From Molanna angustata (lineage: Eukaryota > Arthropoda > Insecta > Trichoptera > Molannidae): DNA of 64,000 nucleotides. Positions 11,749 to 22,983 of the stretch are shown in pieces; within the stretch, counting starts at the first letter, position 1; each line of letters starts with the position of its first letter. The DNA lies in assembly GCA_963576475.1 (NCBI GenBank), contig OY754990.1:8429485-8493484 (forward strand). The letters run 5' to 3'. Both the position numbers and the translations under genes were made by a program. The notes beneath the pieces are model-generated. The model searched no databases, was not told the origin of the DNA, and saw nothing but the letters and a program-made list of their open reading frames with translations.

Positions 11749-12868
11749 GTGTGAAAGTGTTTGTACCTATATCAATGTTGATAAACGCAGCTGTACATAA
11801 TTAAGTTTAGTTTTTTAATAATAATTATAACAACGTGCATTTTTACTCCTCACTACCCCAAGGGGATGTTAGTTATTTTTTTATCGCAGATTATCAACTA
11901 GTATCATGCTGAGATTGTATTCTGAAAGTTTCATCACAAAGTATCTGTGTGTGTGTGCTGTGTACTATGTACAGCGTGTTTATTCTACTTTATCAATTAT
12001 AGACTAAAGTACTCATTCGATTATTTTCAAATTTTGAAAATTTGTATGTCTGATACTCACTTGGACCCCGTTAGATTTTGAAGGATATCTGATCAGTGCT
12101 TCTCAATTTTTTTCATATATTTCAAAGTGACCCCAAGCTCGGGAAAATTAAAATTTGATATTTTGGTTTCATATTACTGACAAGGCACATCACTTTCATA
12201 AAATGGCATTGAAGTAATATCAAGTTTTCATAATAACATATTTAAATCAAAAACAAATTAACAAACTCATTTCATGAAAATGCTGAAAATTTTCCATACA
12301 AAATTTTAATACTTTGTGGAGTGACTTGGCAGTGAGAAGTATAGCGTTGGCAACAACCCACTCGATTACATCCTGTGATAAGGAATGCACTTAAATATTA
12401 ATAATACTTAACAATACAAAAATATATAATAGGCAACGAGATTAAAAGACATTCACTTCACTCATTTTTTTTTTTTTTATTTCTTTCAACAGAATAATAC
12501 ATGAAAAATAATAAAACCAATGATCCCACTAACCATACTATGTAGGTTATCAGTGGGTTTCTATATAAACAAAATAACAAATTAATCAACTAACAATGTA
12601 AAAATGTAAAACAATATAAAAACAGAGACATAAATGAAGCCATAGCATATACATAGAATATCTATATAAATATGGAGCACTGTACAAAAATGTGTGAGTT
12701 ATAACCAGATTTAATACGAAATATATAAGTTGAAGGTTCTGTGATAAAAATAAAAATAATGACCGTCTGCAAGAACTGATTTGTGTGGCGTCCAGTTCTC
12801 CCTGCCTAACCCATATGGGACACGCCATGATGGTACATTGTTTTGAAATATCTTTCTTTTATTTTCAG
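11749..12868 (+). other. Intron 2, with an antisense LINE 3' fragment
   Basis: GTGTGA donor to TTATTTTCAG acceptor, 1120 bases. A T run at about 12467-12479 starts a reversed LINE 3' end that reaches about 12840 and contains CCCATATGGGACACG. A related 3' end is at 22.3 kb. No gene is seen in the rest. Confidence 0.6.
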
Positions 12869-14180
12869 ATGTGTCAAGAACTCAATTTTCATTAAACACA
12901 TGAAGAATTCTCATCCTGACCATCCGTTTGATTCTACTGTTTTCCTTCAGGAGATGGACAGAATAGATTCTGATCAATCCGTCGTCGATCCAGCTAAAAA
13001 ATACGGAGACTATTTAGCTAGAGAAGGAGGAGCAGTTGGAAATGATAAATCTTTTCATATTGATGGCCCTGTTACTTCAGTGGCGTCTTTGTCAAGTACA
13101 AAAAATTATGCTGCACATATATCTGGTAGACCTATGGAATCAGAAACTTTTGCTGCAAACAAACATTCAAACAGCGAAAAACCTATAATATTAGAAAATG
13201 TCACATTTAAACCTTCCAATTTAATGTTTGCTACAAAGGAACCACTGAATATAATCACACCATCTAATATTGTTGGAAGTCCTGCACAGAGCTCTTCAAA
13301 TCTGACAACAGTCATCACCGAAGGAACGAACGTCTCAGTACAATTGGCAAGTTCAACGACACATTTTGCGCAGAACCAATCAAATTTAACAACTTTGGAA
13401 GAGAGACTGAGATATTCCACATTCACGGAGGAAAGAATGTCGAGTTCGGTGACACAAATAACACAAGGACCAACGAATTTAACAGAATTTTTAACTAAAA
13501 GACCATTATCGTCTGTAACAGAACAACAATCAGCTTTAAAAACACCAAATAGGCCTTCCGATTTAGTAACGCAGTATCCTCAAACTTCATCGAGTTTCAC
13601 AACGTTTATGACTGAGAAATCGTCATATTTAAAAACACACGTTTCAGAAGGATCTTCCAATTTAAGAACACACATGACACAGAGACCATCGAATTTAACA
13701 TACATCGTAGAAAGGCCTACAAATTTAGCTTTTGTAAGACAACCTTTTCTCTCAGAGCACATCGCAGATAAATCCGTCAATTCTCCTACGCTCGTAAACA
13801 TCGAAAGTGCTCCAAAAACATCCCATAGGAACATCATGGAAAAGCCCTCGCATCTTCCGACTCAAGTGGTGGAGAGAACTCCGTTTCTTCCTATCCAGAT
13901 TTTAGACAGACCTCAACAGCTGACCGAGCAACCTCTGATAAACAACTCTTTTCAAAATTTCCAAAGAAGCAACGGTTTGCCACAGTTTTACCTGGCGAAT
14001 CCCACAATCTTGAATATACCGAATGCACAGAGTATTATACCAAAGCTGAGAGGCTCCACATCGCATGATGACGGCTCGAACGTTGCTGGCCCTCAACAAG
14101 TTGCGGCTCCTAACCAACAGGACCTTCCCGGATATGCTCCAACGATCGTTCCCACATTCAATTTTTATTGGACCCAATGA
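12869..14180 (+). CDS. C2H2 zinc-finger gene, terminal exon (end of finger 4, repetitive tail)
   Basis: Read in frame from exon 2, it completes finger 4 (CVKNSIFIKHMKNSH) and then encodes a roughly 420-residue tail ending FNFYWTQ-stop at 14180. The three exons total 610 residues. The tail has no finger. It is Ser/Thr/Asn/Pro-rich with about ten loose copies of a motif like P-S-N-L-T-T (SSNLTT, QSNLTT, PTNLTE, PSDLVT, SSNLRT, PSNLTY, PTNLAF, PSHLPT), spaced irregularly. Such tails are usually disordered activation, repression or partner-binding regions; the exact role is unknown. The frame is clean over 1.3 kb, arguing for a maintained gene. No ortholog could be named. Confidence 0.82.
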
Positions 14181-15345
14181 CTTGACAGCCAAATGACAAG
14201 AGACTGTTCTTCGCCTACCACCACCCGTTCTGCTTATGTGGACTAATAACGGCTCCTTTCAAAACTCTGAAAGAACACATAAAGAACTTAAGAAGAGTCC
14301 AGAGAACTCTAAAACCTTGCAGACACTGCACTTAATGTGCCAAATAGAGCTAATTATGTGGAAACAACTGGCTCACCGTTCCCTGATAGTGAAGATAAGA
14401 GTGCACCATATTTAAGACAGAAAGTCTTGAAAGTCCTAAAGTTGTTCTTTGTGGCTACAAGGTCCGCATGTCCAATGGGTCCAAAAAAATTCCCTCGGAC
14501 ATCGTTAAACGAGTTCTCGTCGGAAAGTTGACACGGAGAAGTTAGTGCATTCCCATAGGATATGCTCAGAAGTCTGCTCAGGGTTATCACAAAGCTGACA
14601 TGAGGACGAATCGGACAAGTGAAAACGAAAAAGATAACTTTTTTAACTGCCGTGTGCAGTAAGGAATAGTGTGGTCCGATAATCGGAAACAATCCACGAA
14701 AAAGAAATTCGAGTCCTCACATCGGGAAGAAATAAAACGTCAATATGCCTACGGAAGAAGACAACCAGCGACGTCGCCAAGCGTCTGGAAGAGAACTCTG
14801 GGCTAAGTTATCAATCTCTCCACGAACTGTGGGTAAACAAGTAAACATGTGGGAGAGAAACACCACCCAAAATTGAGCTCCGGCCTCTATACAGGTTGTG
14901 AATTGAAGCTCGTCGCTGTGTTTATAGAGATCAAAGGGAGCTATACCTGTAAGAATGGGAAGAGTGTCAGTAGCCCAGGTTCTGTAAGCCTTTGCTAAGG
15001 CTAGTAGAGATTAACTGGCAGAGAGCTTTCCTGCTGGGAGTATTAAGAACAGGTGTGCGAGGACATTAAGTGTACCTCCTACACAGAGTTTAAGAGAGTC
15101 GCTGAAGACCTGGCGGAGTGGAAGAAGAGATTGAAACCATATAAGAAGACTTGAGTTTAAATTGACTATTCGAAAAGTTCATCGTTGCTTCTCGAATAAT
15201 TCATTTGTAATACAGATTACAGAATACGTGCGAGTGATTCTTTATTACGTCAACCGATTTTTTGTAGTCAGTTTTTTATCGTATGATCTTGTAAATGTGA
15301 CCATTTCATATTATATTTTTTTTTAAATTATTCAGTTTTTTATTT
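14181..15345. other. 3' flank of the zinc-finger gene, no gene seen
   Basis: Probably 3' untranslated and intergenic DNA. A possible poly(A) signal AATAAA starts at about 14731. Short frames have no motif. GC content falls to the AT-rich background after about 15150. Confidence 0.4.
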
Positions 15346-15349
15346 CAAA

Positions 15350-15760
15350 CTAGTTGCATGTAACATCGAGCTGTCGTTGGCGATAGTGTTGTTGGCCTAT
15401 AACTTTCTGTATAATCTGAAATTTTCGGCTCTGTGTATTGAGCAGATCAAAAATTATAAGGGGGGGGGGACATACACAGACACACCAAATTTTCTACTCT
15501 GAATTCTGAGCGTCCTGGGTTTGATTCCCAACAAAGTATTTAAATTCATTTCTCACGCAAATATTGTTTCTTTGGGCTGGAAACACTGGTAAGTTGGAAG
15601 AAATTGCCATACGGCAATAAACTTGCCACTTGCGCAGGGTGCAAGGAAGTGTTCATTATTATTATTATTATAAATCCATATACGAAACATATATGCTGCG
15701 AAGTCTATAAGTTGGTGTTTTTGACTTCAAAGTTGGGAAAACCGTGAAAAATATACAAGA
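15350..15760 (-). mobile_element. Helitron-like element copy, reversed and internally deleted
   Basis: On the - strand it ends GCATGCAACTAG-like at 15350, as other copies do. It includes the C-rich run next to TGTGTGTCTGTG and the TTTTGACTTCAAAGTTGGGA segment shared with copies at 36.1 and 40.0 kb. Much of the 3' interior is missing, and a SINE splits it at 15511-15670. Confidence 0.6.
15511..15670 (+). repeat. 5'-truncated SINE with (ATT)n tail
   Basis: Starts CGTCCTGGGTTTGATTCCCA, a tRNA B-box, and ends in ATT repeats. It interrupts the Helitron-like repeat exactly between CTGAG and TAAATCC, which are adjacent in undisturbed copies. The fragment at 1890-1985 is a related copy in the opposite orientation. 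Confidence 0.6.
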
Positions 15761-15920
15761 TGAAATTGAAAATTTGGATGCCAATGAGAGCAAAATTAAC
15801 CCAAATATGAAAATAAAGAAAAGGAATGGAAAGGAAATAAATATGAAAATAAAGGATAAGATGTCACCTGATATCTGAATTCTTCCTGATGGTGATTGAA
15901 TTGCAGAATATGCATTATTA

Positions 15921-17881
15921 AGGTACCAGTTCGCTGCGCGACCGAGACCGGAGACCGAGACAGAGACAGGAGACTGAGACCGTTTGTATGAAATTGTATG
16001 AACACCAGTTCGCGAGCGAGACCGAGACAGCAAAGTGGTCTCCTCCATACAAAAGTGCTGTCTCGCGGTGTCTCTCTGAGTATCACGTGGTTTCTCTGAG
16101 AATCACGTGACCGAACAATGTCAGAGTGACATTTATCATCAATATTTCAGGTTATGGTTTCATTTTTTCGCATTGTTTTTTGCAGTAAATTTTATACGAT
16201 AGTATTTTATTCAGCTGAGAATACATTCTGAACATATTTTCATCAAACAATAAATTTCTGTATCAAAATGAAAAGTTGTTTCTTTCCCTCTAGTTGTATA
16301 TAATGTGCAGCCATTCTTCGTTTGGTTTTGTCCAAATGTTGATTTGTTCAAGAGAACAAAGTTCTCTTAACATATTAACAAAGTTTCAAGCCAGGATACG
16401 CGAGATTTGTATGTATGGTCTATATTTTTCACGGCTTTTCCAACTTTGAAGTCAAAAAACACCTACTTAGAGGCTTCGCAGCATATATGTATGTTCTATA
16501 TACGGATTTACTCAGAATTCGGAGTAGAACATAGTGTGTGTGTGTGTCCGTCCGTCCGTCCCATCTTTTCAAAAAAAAAAATCCAGAGATTCTCAAACAT
16601 TTTTTATTAAGAAAAATATTTTTATTATGATAAATTTATGTGTTTAACTGCCTATATTTCCAAAGTTTTTAAAATATCGAAAAATAGCCGAAACACCTCA
16701 ACTAGATAATTTAATTTTCTATAAAAAATATTAACATTGTAGTAGTACATCTTTATTTTTTTTAACAGTTTTTATTAAAATTGAATTTAGTGACGATATC
16801 GCTTCATACAATTTGTATGGCAGTCGCCTATACACAATATCTAATAGTTTGATACTTAATCTCCACACATATATACATACTGACTGACCTCCATACTATC
16901 CTATCTTGACATAGATGTGTTGTATAGAAAACAAAATTTCTTAAAATATTCAATAATTTGTATTTATGGGTTTATAGTTTGGTACATATTCTTCAACTAT
17001 ACATACTATCGCAATCGACAATTGGATCTCATGTGTTACATGCAACTAGTAATAATAATACAACAGTAAATCATCGTCTTCTTCTTCTTCCAATACCAAT
17101 AGTAACTTCAATATTGCATGGCTATTCATAACACTGAGGATTAATACCTTTCCAGAACACTCCAACGACTACCTCGATAATATTGATTGAACAAAGATCA
17201 TTATTGTTACCCGTATAGGTACAGAATTCTCTAATGTACTGAAAAATTTAGTTTTTAAATTTTGATTCAATGAATGCATACAATAGAAATGTACCTACCT
17301 TTTTCAAATAAATGTGTAAAAAATATTATATTTTATTTATTTATTTATTAATTAACAATACGTATCATATTATACATCATCCTAAAATATTTTTCTTAAA
17401 AAGAAATATAGAAATTAGAAAACGAAATTTTTCTTTTTATAGAAAACAGACTAGTAAAAATATCTAATTAGGTAGGTATATAAAAATCATAAAATAAATA
17501 ATAGGTATATAATAGAAAATAAAAATTAATCAATGACTTCGTCAGAAAACGACGTTTTTTCTACAATTTCGCAAGTGGTGTCTCGAGGGAGACCGAGACA
17601 CCAATTGTCCTGGACAATTGTCTCGGTCTCAGTCTCTCAGTCTCAGTCTCGCTCGAGACCCTCATTCGGTCTCGTGTCTCGCTCGCGAACTGGTGTTCAT
17701 ACAATTGCATACAGTCAATTCACGGAATCGGTCTCGCGTATCTGTCGTCGGTCTCGGTCTCCGGTCTCGGTCGCGGCGCAAACCGGGAACTTTCATAGTA
17801 AAAGTCATGTAACGGTCTCGGACTCCGGTCTCTGTCTCCTGTCTCGGTCTCCGGTCTCGGTTGCGCAGCGAACTGGTACCT
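15921..17881. mobile_element. 1.96-kb non-autonomous inverted-repeat element rich in GAGACC
   Basis: Terminal inverted repeats begin AGGTACCAGTTCGCTGCGC at both ends. They continue as long imperfect arms (about 190 and 310 bases) of GAGACC/GAGACCGA motifs, including a second mirrored block around GAACACCAGTTCGCGAGCGA. A 3-base TTA duplication (15918-15920, 17882-17884) fits PIF/Harbinger; TTAA with a base change would fit piggyBac instead. No transposase is inside. A Helitron-like copy sits within at 16331-17049. SR-rich frames on either strand are by-products of the motif. Confidence 0.6.
16331..17049 (+). mobile_element. Helitron-like element, 0.7 kb internally deleted copy
   Basis: Starts TCCAAATGTTGATTTG and ends with the hairpin CATGT-GTT-ACATG followed by CAACTAG. 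The interior matches the 1-kb copies at 36-37 kb and 40 kb, including TTTTCACGGC and the TGTGTG tract, but is shorter. It lies inside the GAGACC-rich element. Confidence 0.65.
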
Positions 17882-17884
17882 TTA

Positions 17885-18120
17885 ATCTGTCGTCTGGGTC
17901 CTCAATATGGCGATTTGCAATTGTCAAAAACGCTGACAAATGAGTTTGTCTTTCGATATATATTCACAGGTTTCGATCCGGCTCGAAGGACCAAAATGGT
18001 ATATTATTGATTGGGTTATAAAACAACTCCTTTTCTTTTTATTTATTTAATACAATACACAGCATAAGCCATTTACATGTTACATAGAATAACAATTTTT
18101 AAAATTAACAACATTATGTA
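17885..18120. other. No gene seen
   Basis: AT-rich DNA between elements. A stretch from about 18035 (TTTATTTATTTAATACAATACAC) looks like another LINE 3' end but has no coding remains. Confidence 0.3.
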
Positions 18121-18600
18121 CTTTTTTTTTTTTTTTGGCTCTTCACCCGTTAAGAGTGTTCTCAGCCATCTAAGTTAAAATATTAAACTGTCAAAATAGA
18201 GAAACCTAAATTATTTTTGTATATTTATTTTACTTCGATCAATTTAAATTTTATGAACAGAGTTAAATTTTAATGTCATTAATTTTGATGAATTTTTTGA
18301 GCAAAATGTTTACCTGCCTGGAATTGTAGCTCAACAATGTCCTCACATTTGTTGGCATTGGAACCCCAATCTCTGTGAGGTCGGTAAAAAAGGACGGATA
18401 CCTATCGTTTATGGGGCATTCAAGAAACAAATGATCCAGTGTCTCATCACCAATCATACATTCGCAGAGACTGCTATCAATGATCCCTATTTTTTTTAAA
18501 TGCTCTCTGGTACAACAGTGTCCCATGCGGATACGACACATAACGCTGATGGAATGTTTGTCAAAAGCTTTATCATGGAACCATGGCTTATTGACAATAG
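18121..18600 (-). pseudogene. R1/I-type LINE, 3'-end fragment
   Basis: The T run at about 18122-18136 is a reversed poly(A) tail. The frame 18263-18541 (92 residues) reads RIRMGHCCTREHLKKIG, then CECMIGDETLDHLFLECP, the Cys/His-type C-terminal region that follows RNase H in R1- and I-group LINE proteins (R-x-R-x-G-H ... C-x-C ... H-L-x-x-C-P). The upstream protein is missing, as expected for 5' truncation during insertion. Confidence 0.75.
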
Positions 18601-18815
18601 GCGTGATGACTGTAAGAAAAAATCATTGAAATTATGATTTTATAAAATAAAATATGTTATAAAGATTTGAAAAAATATATTTATTTTCATTTTAAAAGAG
18701 CGAATAATATTAATATTATTAAAATAAAAATACAAAATATGTTAGTCCGCCATTTTATGTGAAACACCAATCAGAGCGCATGACGTCATCATATTGTTAC
18801 TGTCAATTGTAGTGT
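18597..18815 (+). repeat. Direct repeat, copy 1 of 2
   Basis: About 215 bases starting TAGGCGTGATGACTGTAAG and containing GTTAGTCCGCCATTTTATG are repeated 622 bases downstream with scattered differences. The spacer 18820-19218 includes an antisense frame ending in an AAATAAATCAATAAATAAA-type tail, possibly a LINE end. The repeats could be a tandem duplication split by an insertion. Confidence 0.6.
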
Positions 18816-19218
18816 TCGAAATGGCTATTTTTTTCATAACAAGCTATATGGAATATGCTACTTATTTTTAACATGCTATTTTTATTTATTGATTTATTTG
18901 GTTTATTTGGGACAGTAAACCAAATAATATCGCTATCCGCTCTATTGAATCGTTGACGCATCTGTTATAACACGCACCGAGTATTGTAACGTGGTGGAGA
19001 ATATTTAACGTTTCAGAAATAAATAACTTGGTGGCTTTCATTGCTTGATTATAAAATAAAATGATGTTATTATATTGTTTGTGGGAGTTGTACAGTGTTA
19101 CATGAGGTTGAAATGGAAATACACAATGTATTATGATGAATCTAATATACATATGGGATAATTGTTATGATTCATATACATATTATGATTAGTATATTAA
19201 AAAAATAGAATGTTATGT

Positions 19219-19437
19219 AATAGGTGTGATGACTGTAAGAAAAAAATCATTGAAATTATGATTTTAAAAAATAAAATAGGTTATAAAGATTTAAAAAATG
19301 TACTTATTTTCATTTTAAAGGAGTGAATAATAATAATAATATTATAAATATAAAAATACAAAATGTGTTAGTCCGCCATTTTATGAGAAAAAACAATCAG
19401 AGCGCACAACGTCATAGTATGGTCGCGTCAATTCTTC
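19219..19437 (+). repeat. Direct repeat, copy 2 of 2
   Basis: Partner of 18597-18815; starts TAGGTGTGATGACTGTAAG. An open frame crossing it has no motif and is not annotated as a gene. Confidence 0.6.
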
Positions 19438-19628
19438 TGATAGTCTTCAATACAATATACGCATTAATTGTCGGTCTAGACAATGTTTATTTTGGTGTTA
19501 TCGATATATTAATATTTTAATTAGGTACTTAAAACTAAAACAAAACAGTAAAATAGCAATGGAACAAGGATTCATCAAAGCAAATAGTTTCAATTTACCT
19601 AGATACTCGCCTACCTATCGGGGGACAC

Positions 19629-20236
19629 TATGGGCCGGTATTACAATGTCAGTTTAAGAGCGAAATTCAAGTTTTACAAAAATATAGCGTATTACAGTGT
19701 CCGTTAAGGCCTAATCTTCCCTCAAATATGTCACTAAAACGACAAATATTTAACTCAACGTTTCTGGCAGATTAAATACTTAACTGTGAGTCAACTGTTA
19801 TTTGCTAGGCAACTCGTGTAGTTTCAGTTTCTATCACTAGAGGCGTTAGGCAACGTGTGTAGTTTCAGTGTTGTATCACTAAAGGCGTTAGTTGTATCGA
19901 CGGTGGCGCCACACAACAAAACAAACTGACAGCCGTATTGAACATGGGCATTTAAAAGCATTATTTTGGTGAAAAAATTAAATTTACCATGTTGGATAAT
20001 AAAACAATGGTATTTAAAGTCGTAGCGTCCCGTTTTGTATTTCGTATTATTTGAGGTTATTTCAATTTGACAGATAATAACCACAGAAAATGTGAAATAT
20101 GTCTATAATTGAAGATTTAGTAACTGACATGTCATATTGCACTGTAATACGGAAATGGATTCAATCTCCCCTTAACATTAATCTTGAGTTTAACAAACTC
20201 AATGAGTTGAGGGCCGACTGTAATATCGGGCCTAAG
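19629..20236. mobile_element. Candidate MITE with imperfect GGCCxxTATTACA termini
   Basis: The left end GGGCCGGTATTACA faces a reversed GGCCCGATATTACA at the right end; GTATTACAGTG also recurs inward in mirrored position. No clear target duplication. Inside, a unit of about 41 bases (GTGTAGTTTCAGTTTCTATC-type, 19807-19890) is duplicated. No coding content. Confidence 0.35.
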
Positions 20237-21300
20237 TTTATTGTATTTTGTATGTAACTTAGTTCTTATTGAATAAATAAATAAATAATGATCGCTCGCA
20301 ACGTATGGTAAACTAATTTAGTTTTAGTATTCTACAATTTTGTCACGCGATGGTGAGCTGACGAACGTTCGAACGTTCGATGATGCTGGTCACTGCCAAA
20401 CTAAACTACCAAGCTATATTTTTTTCATGCAATGAAGCGATTCGCGAAACGACGGCGATTACGCGAAGCATGCGTTTTAAAATATCGTTACAATTTTAGC
20501 AGCATACAAATTATTACATAGCGCTCGTTATTTGTATTGTGTTCATAACAAGCTATATTTATCTGCTATCGTTATTTTTAGCAACAGCAGCTATAGTAGT
20601 CATTTCTTCTGCCTGTCTTACCTAGAATGGAACTTTTGATTGTCGGATATTTCTTTGCGTCGAACAAAGACTTTTGCTCATCAGAATTTCGAAACGTAAA
20701 AACTTAATAATAAGTACATATAAGTACTTTATTTATCTGTAATTTAAATACAACTTACATCTCGAAAATCGATAAAATATGCTCCTTCTTCTCTCTACAT
20801 TATGTGTTCATAAGCTAAAAACATACGTGGGAAACGTATGATTGCCTTTGACGTTTGGACATTAATGAAGTTCTTTATATGCTTATTGCCTAAATAATGG
20901 TAAATATTATATTACTGAGAGCTAAACGTGAGGGAACAAATACTGTACTTCATTGTAAAAGCGTACTTAATAAAATACACTTTCTGTGTCTCGCCGTGCG
21001 AAATTTAATCACTTATTTCTCTTTCTTTTCGCGTGGGACGAAAACAAATACCTCAGTAGGTGTTTTTTTCGACGTTTTTGTACATTTAGGGACCGCACAA
21101 CACTTATGCACTTTTGAATTGATTATAAATACACAAATTATTATAAATACACAAATAATTGATTATAATCGTCTTAGAATACATATAGTAGTGATATGTA
21201 GTTTACGATATCGTGACGTCACCGTCAGGGTCGGCAGCCGCCATGACACTACAAGTGTTTTTTGGCGTAAATGTCAAATTTGATTTTAAAATGGCGATTT
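20237..21300. other. No gene seen; one perfect palindrome
   Basis: A run of TAAATAAATAAATAA near 20270 may be a LINE tail. CGAACGTTCGAACGTTCG (about 20363-20380) is a perfect 18-base palindrome. Open frames lack motifs and splice context. Confidence 0.35.
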
Positions 21301-21306
21301 TTGCTA

Positions 21307-22262
21307 CTAAACCTTTATTTTATGTAGAAATGTATATATATTTGAAAACAGTGAATGCGTAAAAACATCGTGAGATAGTTTTTCAAAATTAGTCATCATG
21401 CCCATTGTTTGTTGGGTCGTTTTGTAAAGTCTACCCTTTTTCAGTGAGCTTGTGTCCCAATATAACTGCCATTTATTCATCAGACGGTTTTTTGCGATTG
21501 GTAGGAGATCGTTTTGTGTAATATTGGGATGTGTCCGTGTGTTTCCATATGTTGCTCTCTTAGCCAATTCATCCGCTTTCTCATTTCCTGGTATACCACA
21601 GTGACTTGGTATCCATGCCAGACAAAGTTTTCTGTTTTGGTTGCATATTTCTTTAATTTTTTTCCATATATCTATACAGTAGTGGTCATCACTATACAAA
21701 ATAGGGGATTTAGAGAGTTTTTCGAGTGTACTTAAGGAATCGGTCAATATTAATGTCTTTAAGAATCGTTTTTTATTTGCATAGTTCAAAGCCTCTATTA
21801 TAGCTATACATTCTGCTGAGAATATTGTAGAATCTTTATGGAGAGTCAAAAGCAATTCAACTTTATCTGAATCACTAAATACTGCTGCTCCAGTATTGCT
21901 TTTGCAGTCCATTTTTGATCCATCCGTATAAAGTATTTTCCAGTCATTCCATTTGGATTCAATTACGTGTTTAAGTCTTTTAGATGCAAAAGCATCTGGA
22001 ATTATTCCTAATGAGTGGATTATGTTTGGCGGCTCGATTAAATTTTGATAGGGTAATGAGTAAACTGGGAGTGTCTCAGATTTAATGAAATCCGATGAGT
22101 ATTGGTCTAAAAAGGTGAGGCTATTTACAAGAGGAGGGGAGATTTTATGTTTCCAAAATGGTGATTGATTTGTGAATATTTTAAGCATAGCGATTTTTCT
22201 AATTAGAGGGTGGAATTTAATAATATTGCATTTTAAAACAGAATAGCATGAGAGGGTGTATT
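21307..22262 (-). pseudogene. LINE RNase H domain fragment (R1/I-like)
   Basis: An open frame of 293 residues from ATG 22188, extendable upstream to about 22260. It contains a complete RNase H domain: LYTDGSKMD (first Asp), STIFSAECIAIIEALNYA (Glu), LILTDSLSTLE (Asp) and AWIPSHCGIPGNEKADELAK (His/Asp). RNase H removes the RNA strand during LINE replication and occurs in I-, R1-, LOA- and Outcast-type elements. It is truncated at both ends, with no RT upstream and no poly(A) tail downstream. Its residues look well conserved, so the insertion may not be very old. Confidence 0.85.
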
Positions 22263-22299
22263 AGACGATGCATGCACGTGAATAAAGCGAGAAATTTAT

Positions 22300-22965
22300 G
22301 TCAGGAAAAGGGAGTCTGGCGTTAGGTTCTCTTTGCCTACCCCAGTGTCCCAGTTTTCATAAAATAAAATTAACCATACAATAACATAATTGAAGCTAAA
22401 TAAAAATATTACATTTAACAGTTCCAAAAAACAAAATACAATTGAAACAAATAAAAATTTCATAAAATATTTCCATAAAATAAAATTAAAATGTCCATAC
22501 AATCACATAATTGAAAAAAATAAAAATATCACATGTCACAGTTCTATAAAATAACATGAAAATGTCCATACAATCACATAATTGAAGCAAAATAAAAATA
22601 TCACATGTCACAGTTCTATAAAATAAAATGAAAATGTCCATACAATCACATAATTGAAGCAAAATAAAAATATCACATGTCACAGTTCTATAAAATAACA
22701 TGAAAATGTCCATACAATCACACAATTGAAGCAAAATAAAAATATCACATGTCACAGTTCTATAAAATAAAATGAAAATGTCCATACAATCACATAATTG
22801 AAGCAAAATAAAAATATCACATGTCACAGTTCTATAAAATAAAATGAAAATGTCCATACAATCACATAATTGAAGCAAAATAAAAATATCACATGTCTCA
22901 GTTCTATAAAATAAAGTAAAAATGTCCATACAAATGTCCATTGATACATACAATAACACAATTGA
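22300..22965. repeat. 72-bp minisatellite (about 7-8 units) beside a LINE 3' end
   Basis: ATGTCCATAC starts at 22491, 22562, 22634, 22706, 22778, 22850 and 22922, a 71-72-base period; decayed units extend left to about 22355. Because 72 is divisible by 3, the - strand carries a repetitive 157-residue frame that has no protein-like composition. At 22300-22350 a CCCAGTGTCCCAG stretch resembles the LINE 3' end at 12.8 kb. Confidence 0.85.
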
Positions 22966-22983
22966 AGTATATTGTCGTGCAAG

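Noticed and set aside
15668..17943. Ser/Arg-rich frames resembling SR proteins
   Set aside because: They arise from GAGACC/GGTCTC repeats in both orientations and have no flanking gene structure.
20363..20380. Heat-shock element
   Set aside because: GAA and TTC blocks are adjacent without the two-base spacing an HSE needs.
20897..21283. 128-residue frame on the + strand
   Set aside because: No motif, low-complexity repeats (INTQIIINTQII), no splice or promoter context.
22486..22959. 157-residue repetitive frame
   Set aside because: Made by a 72-bp minisatellite whose period is divisible by three.
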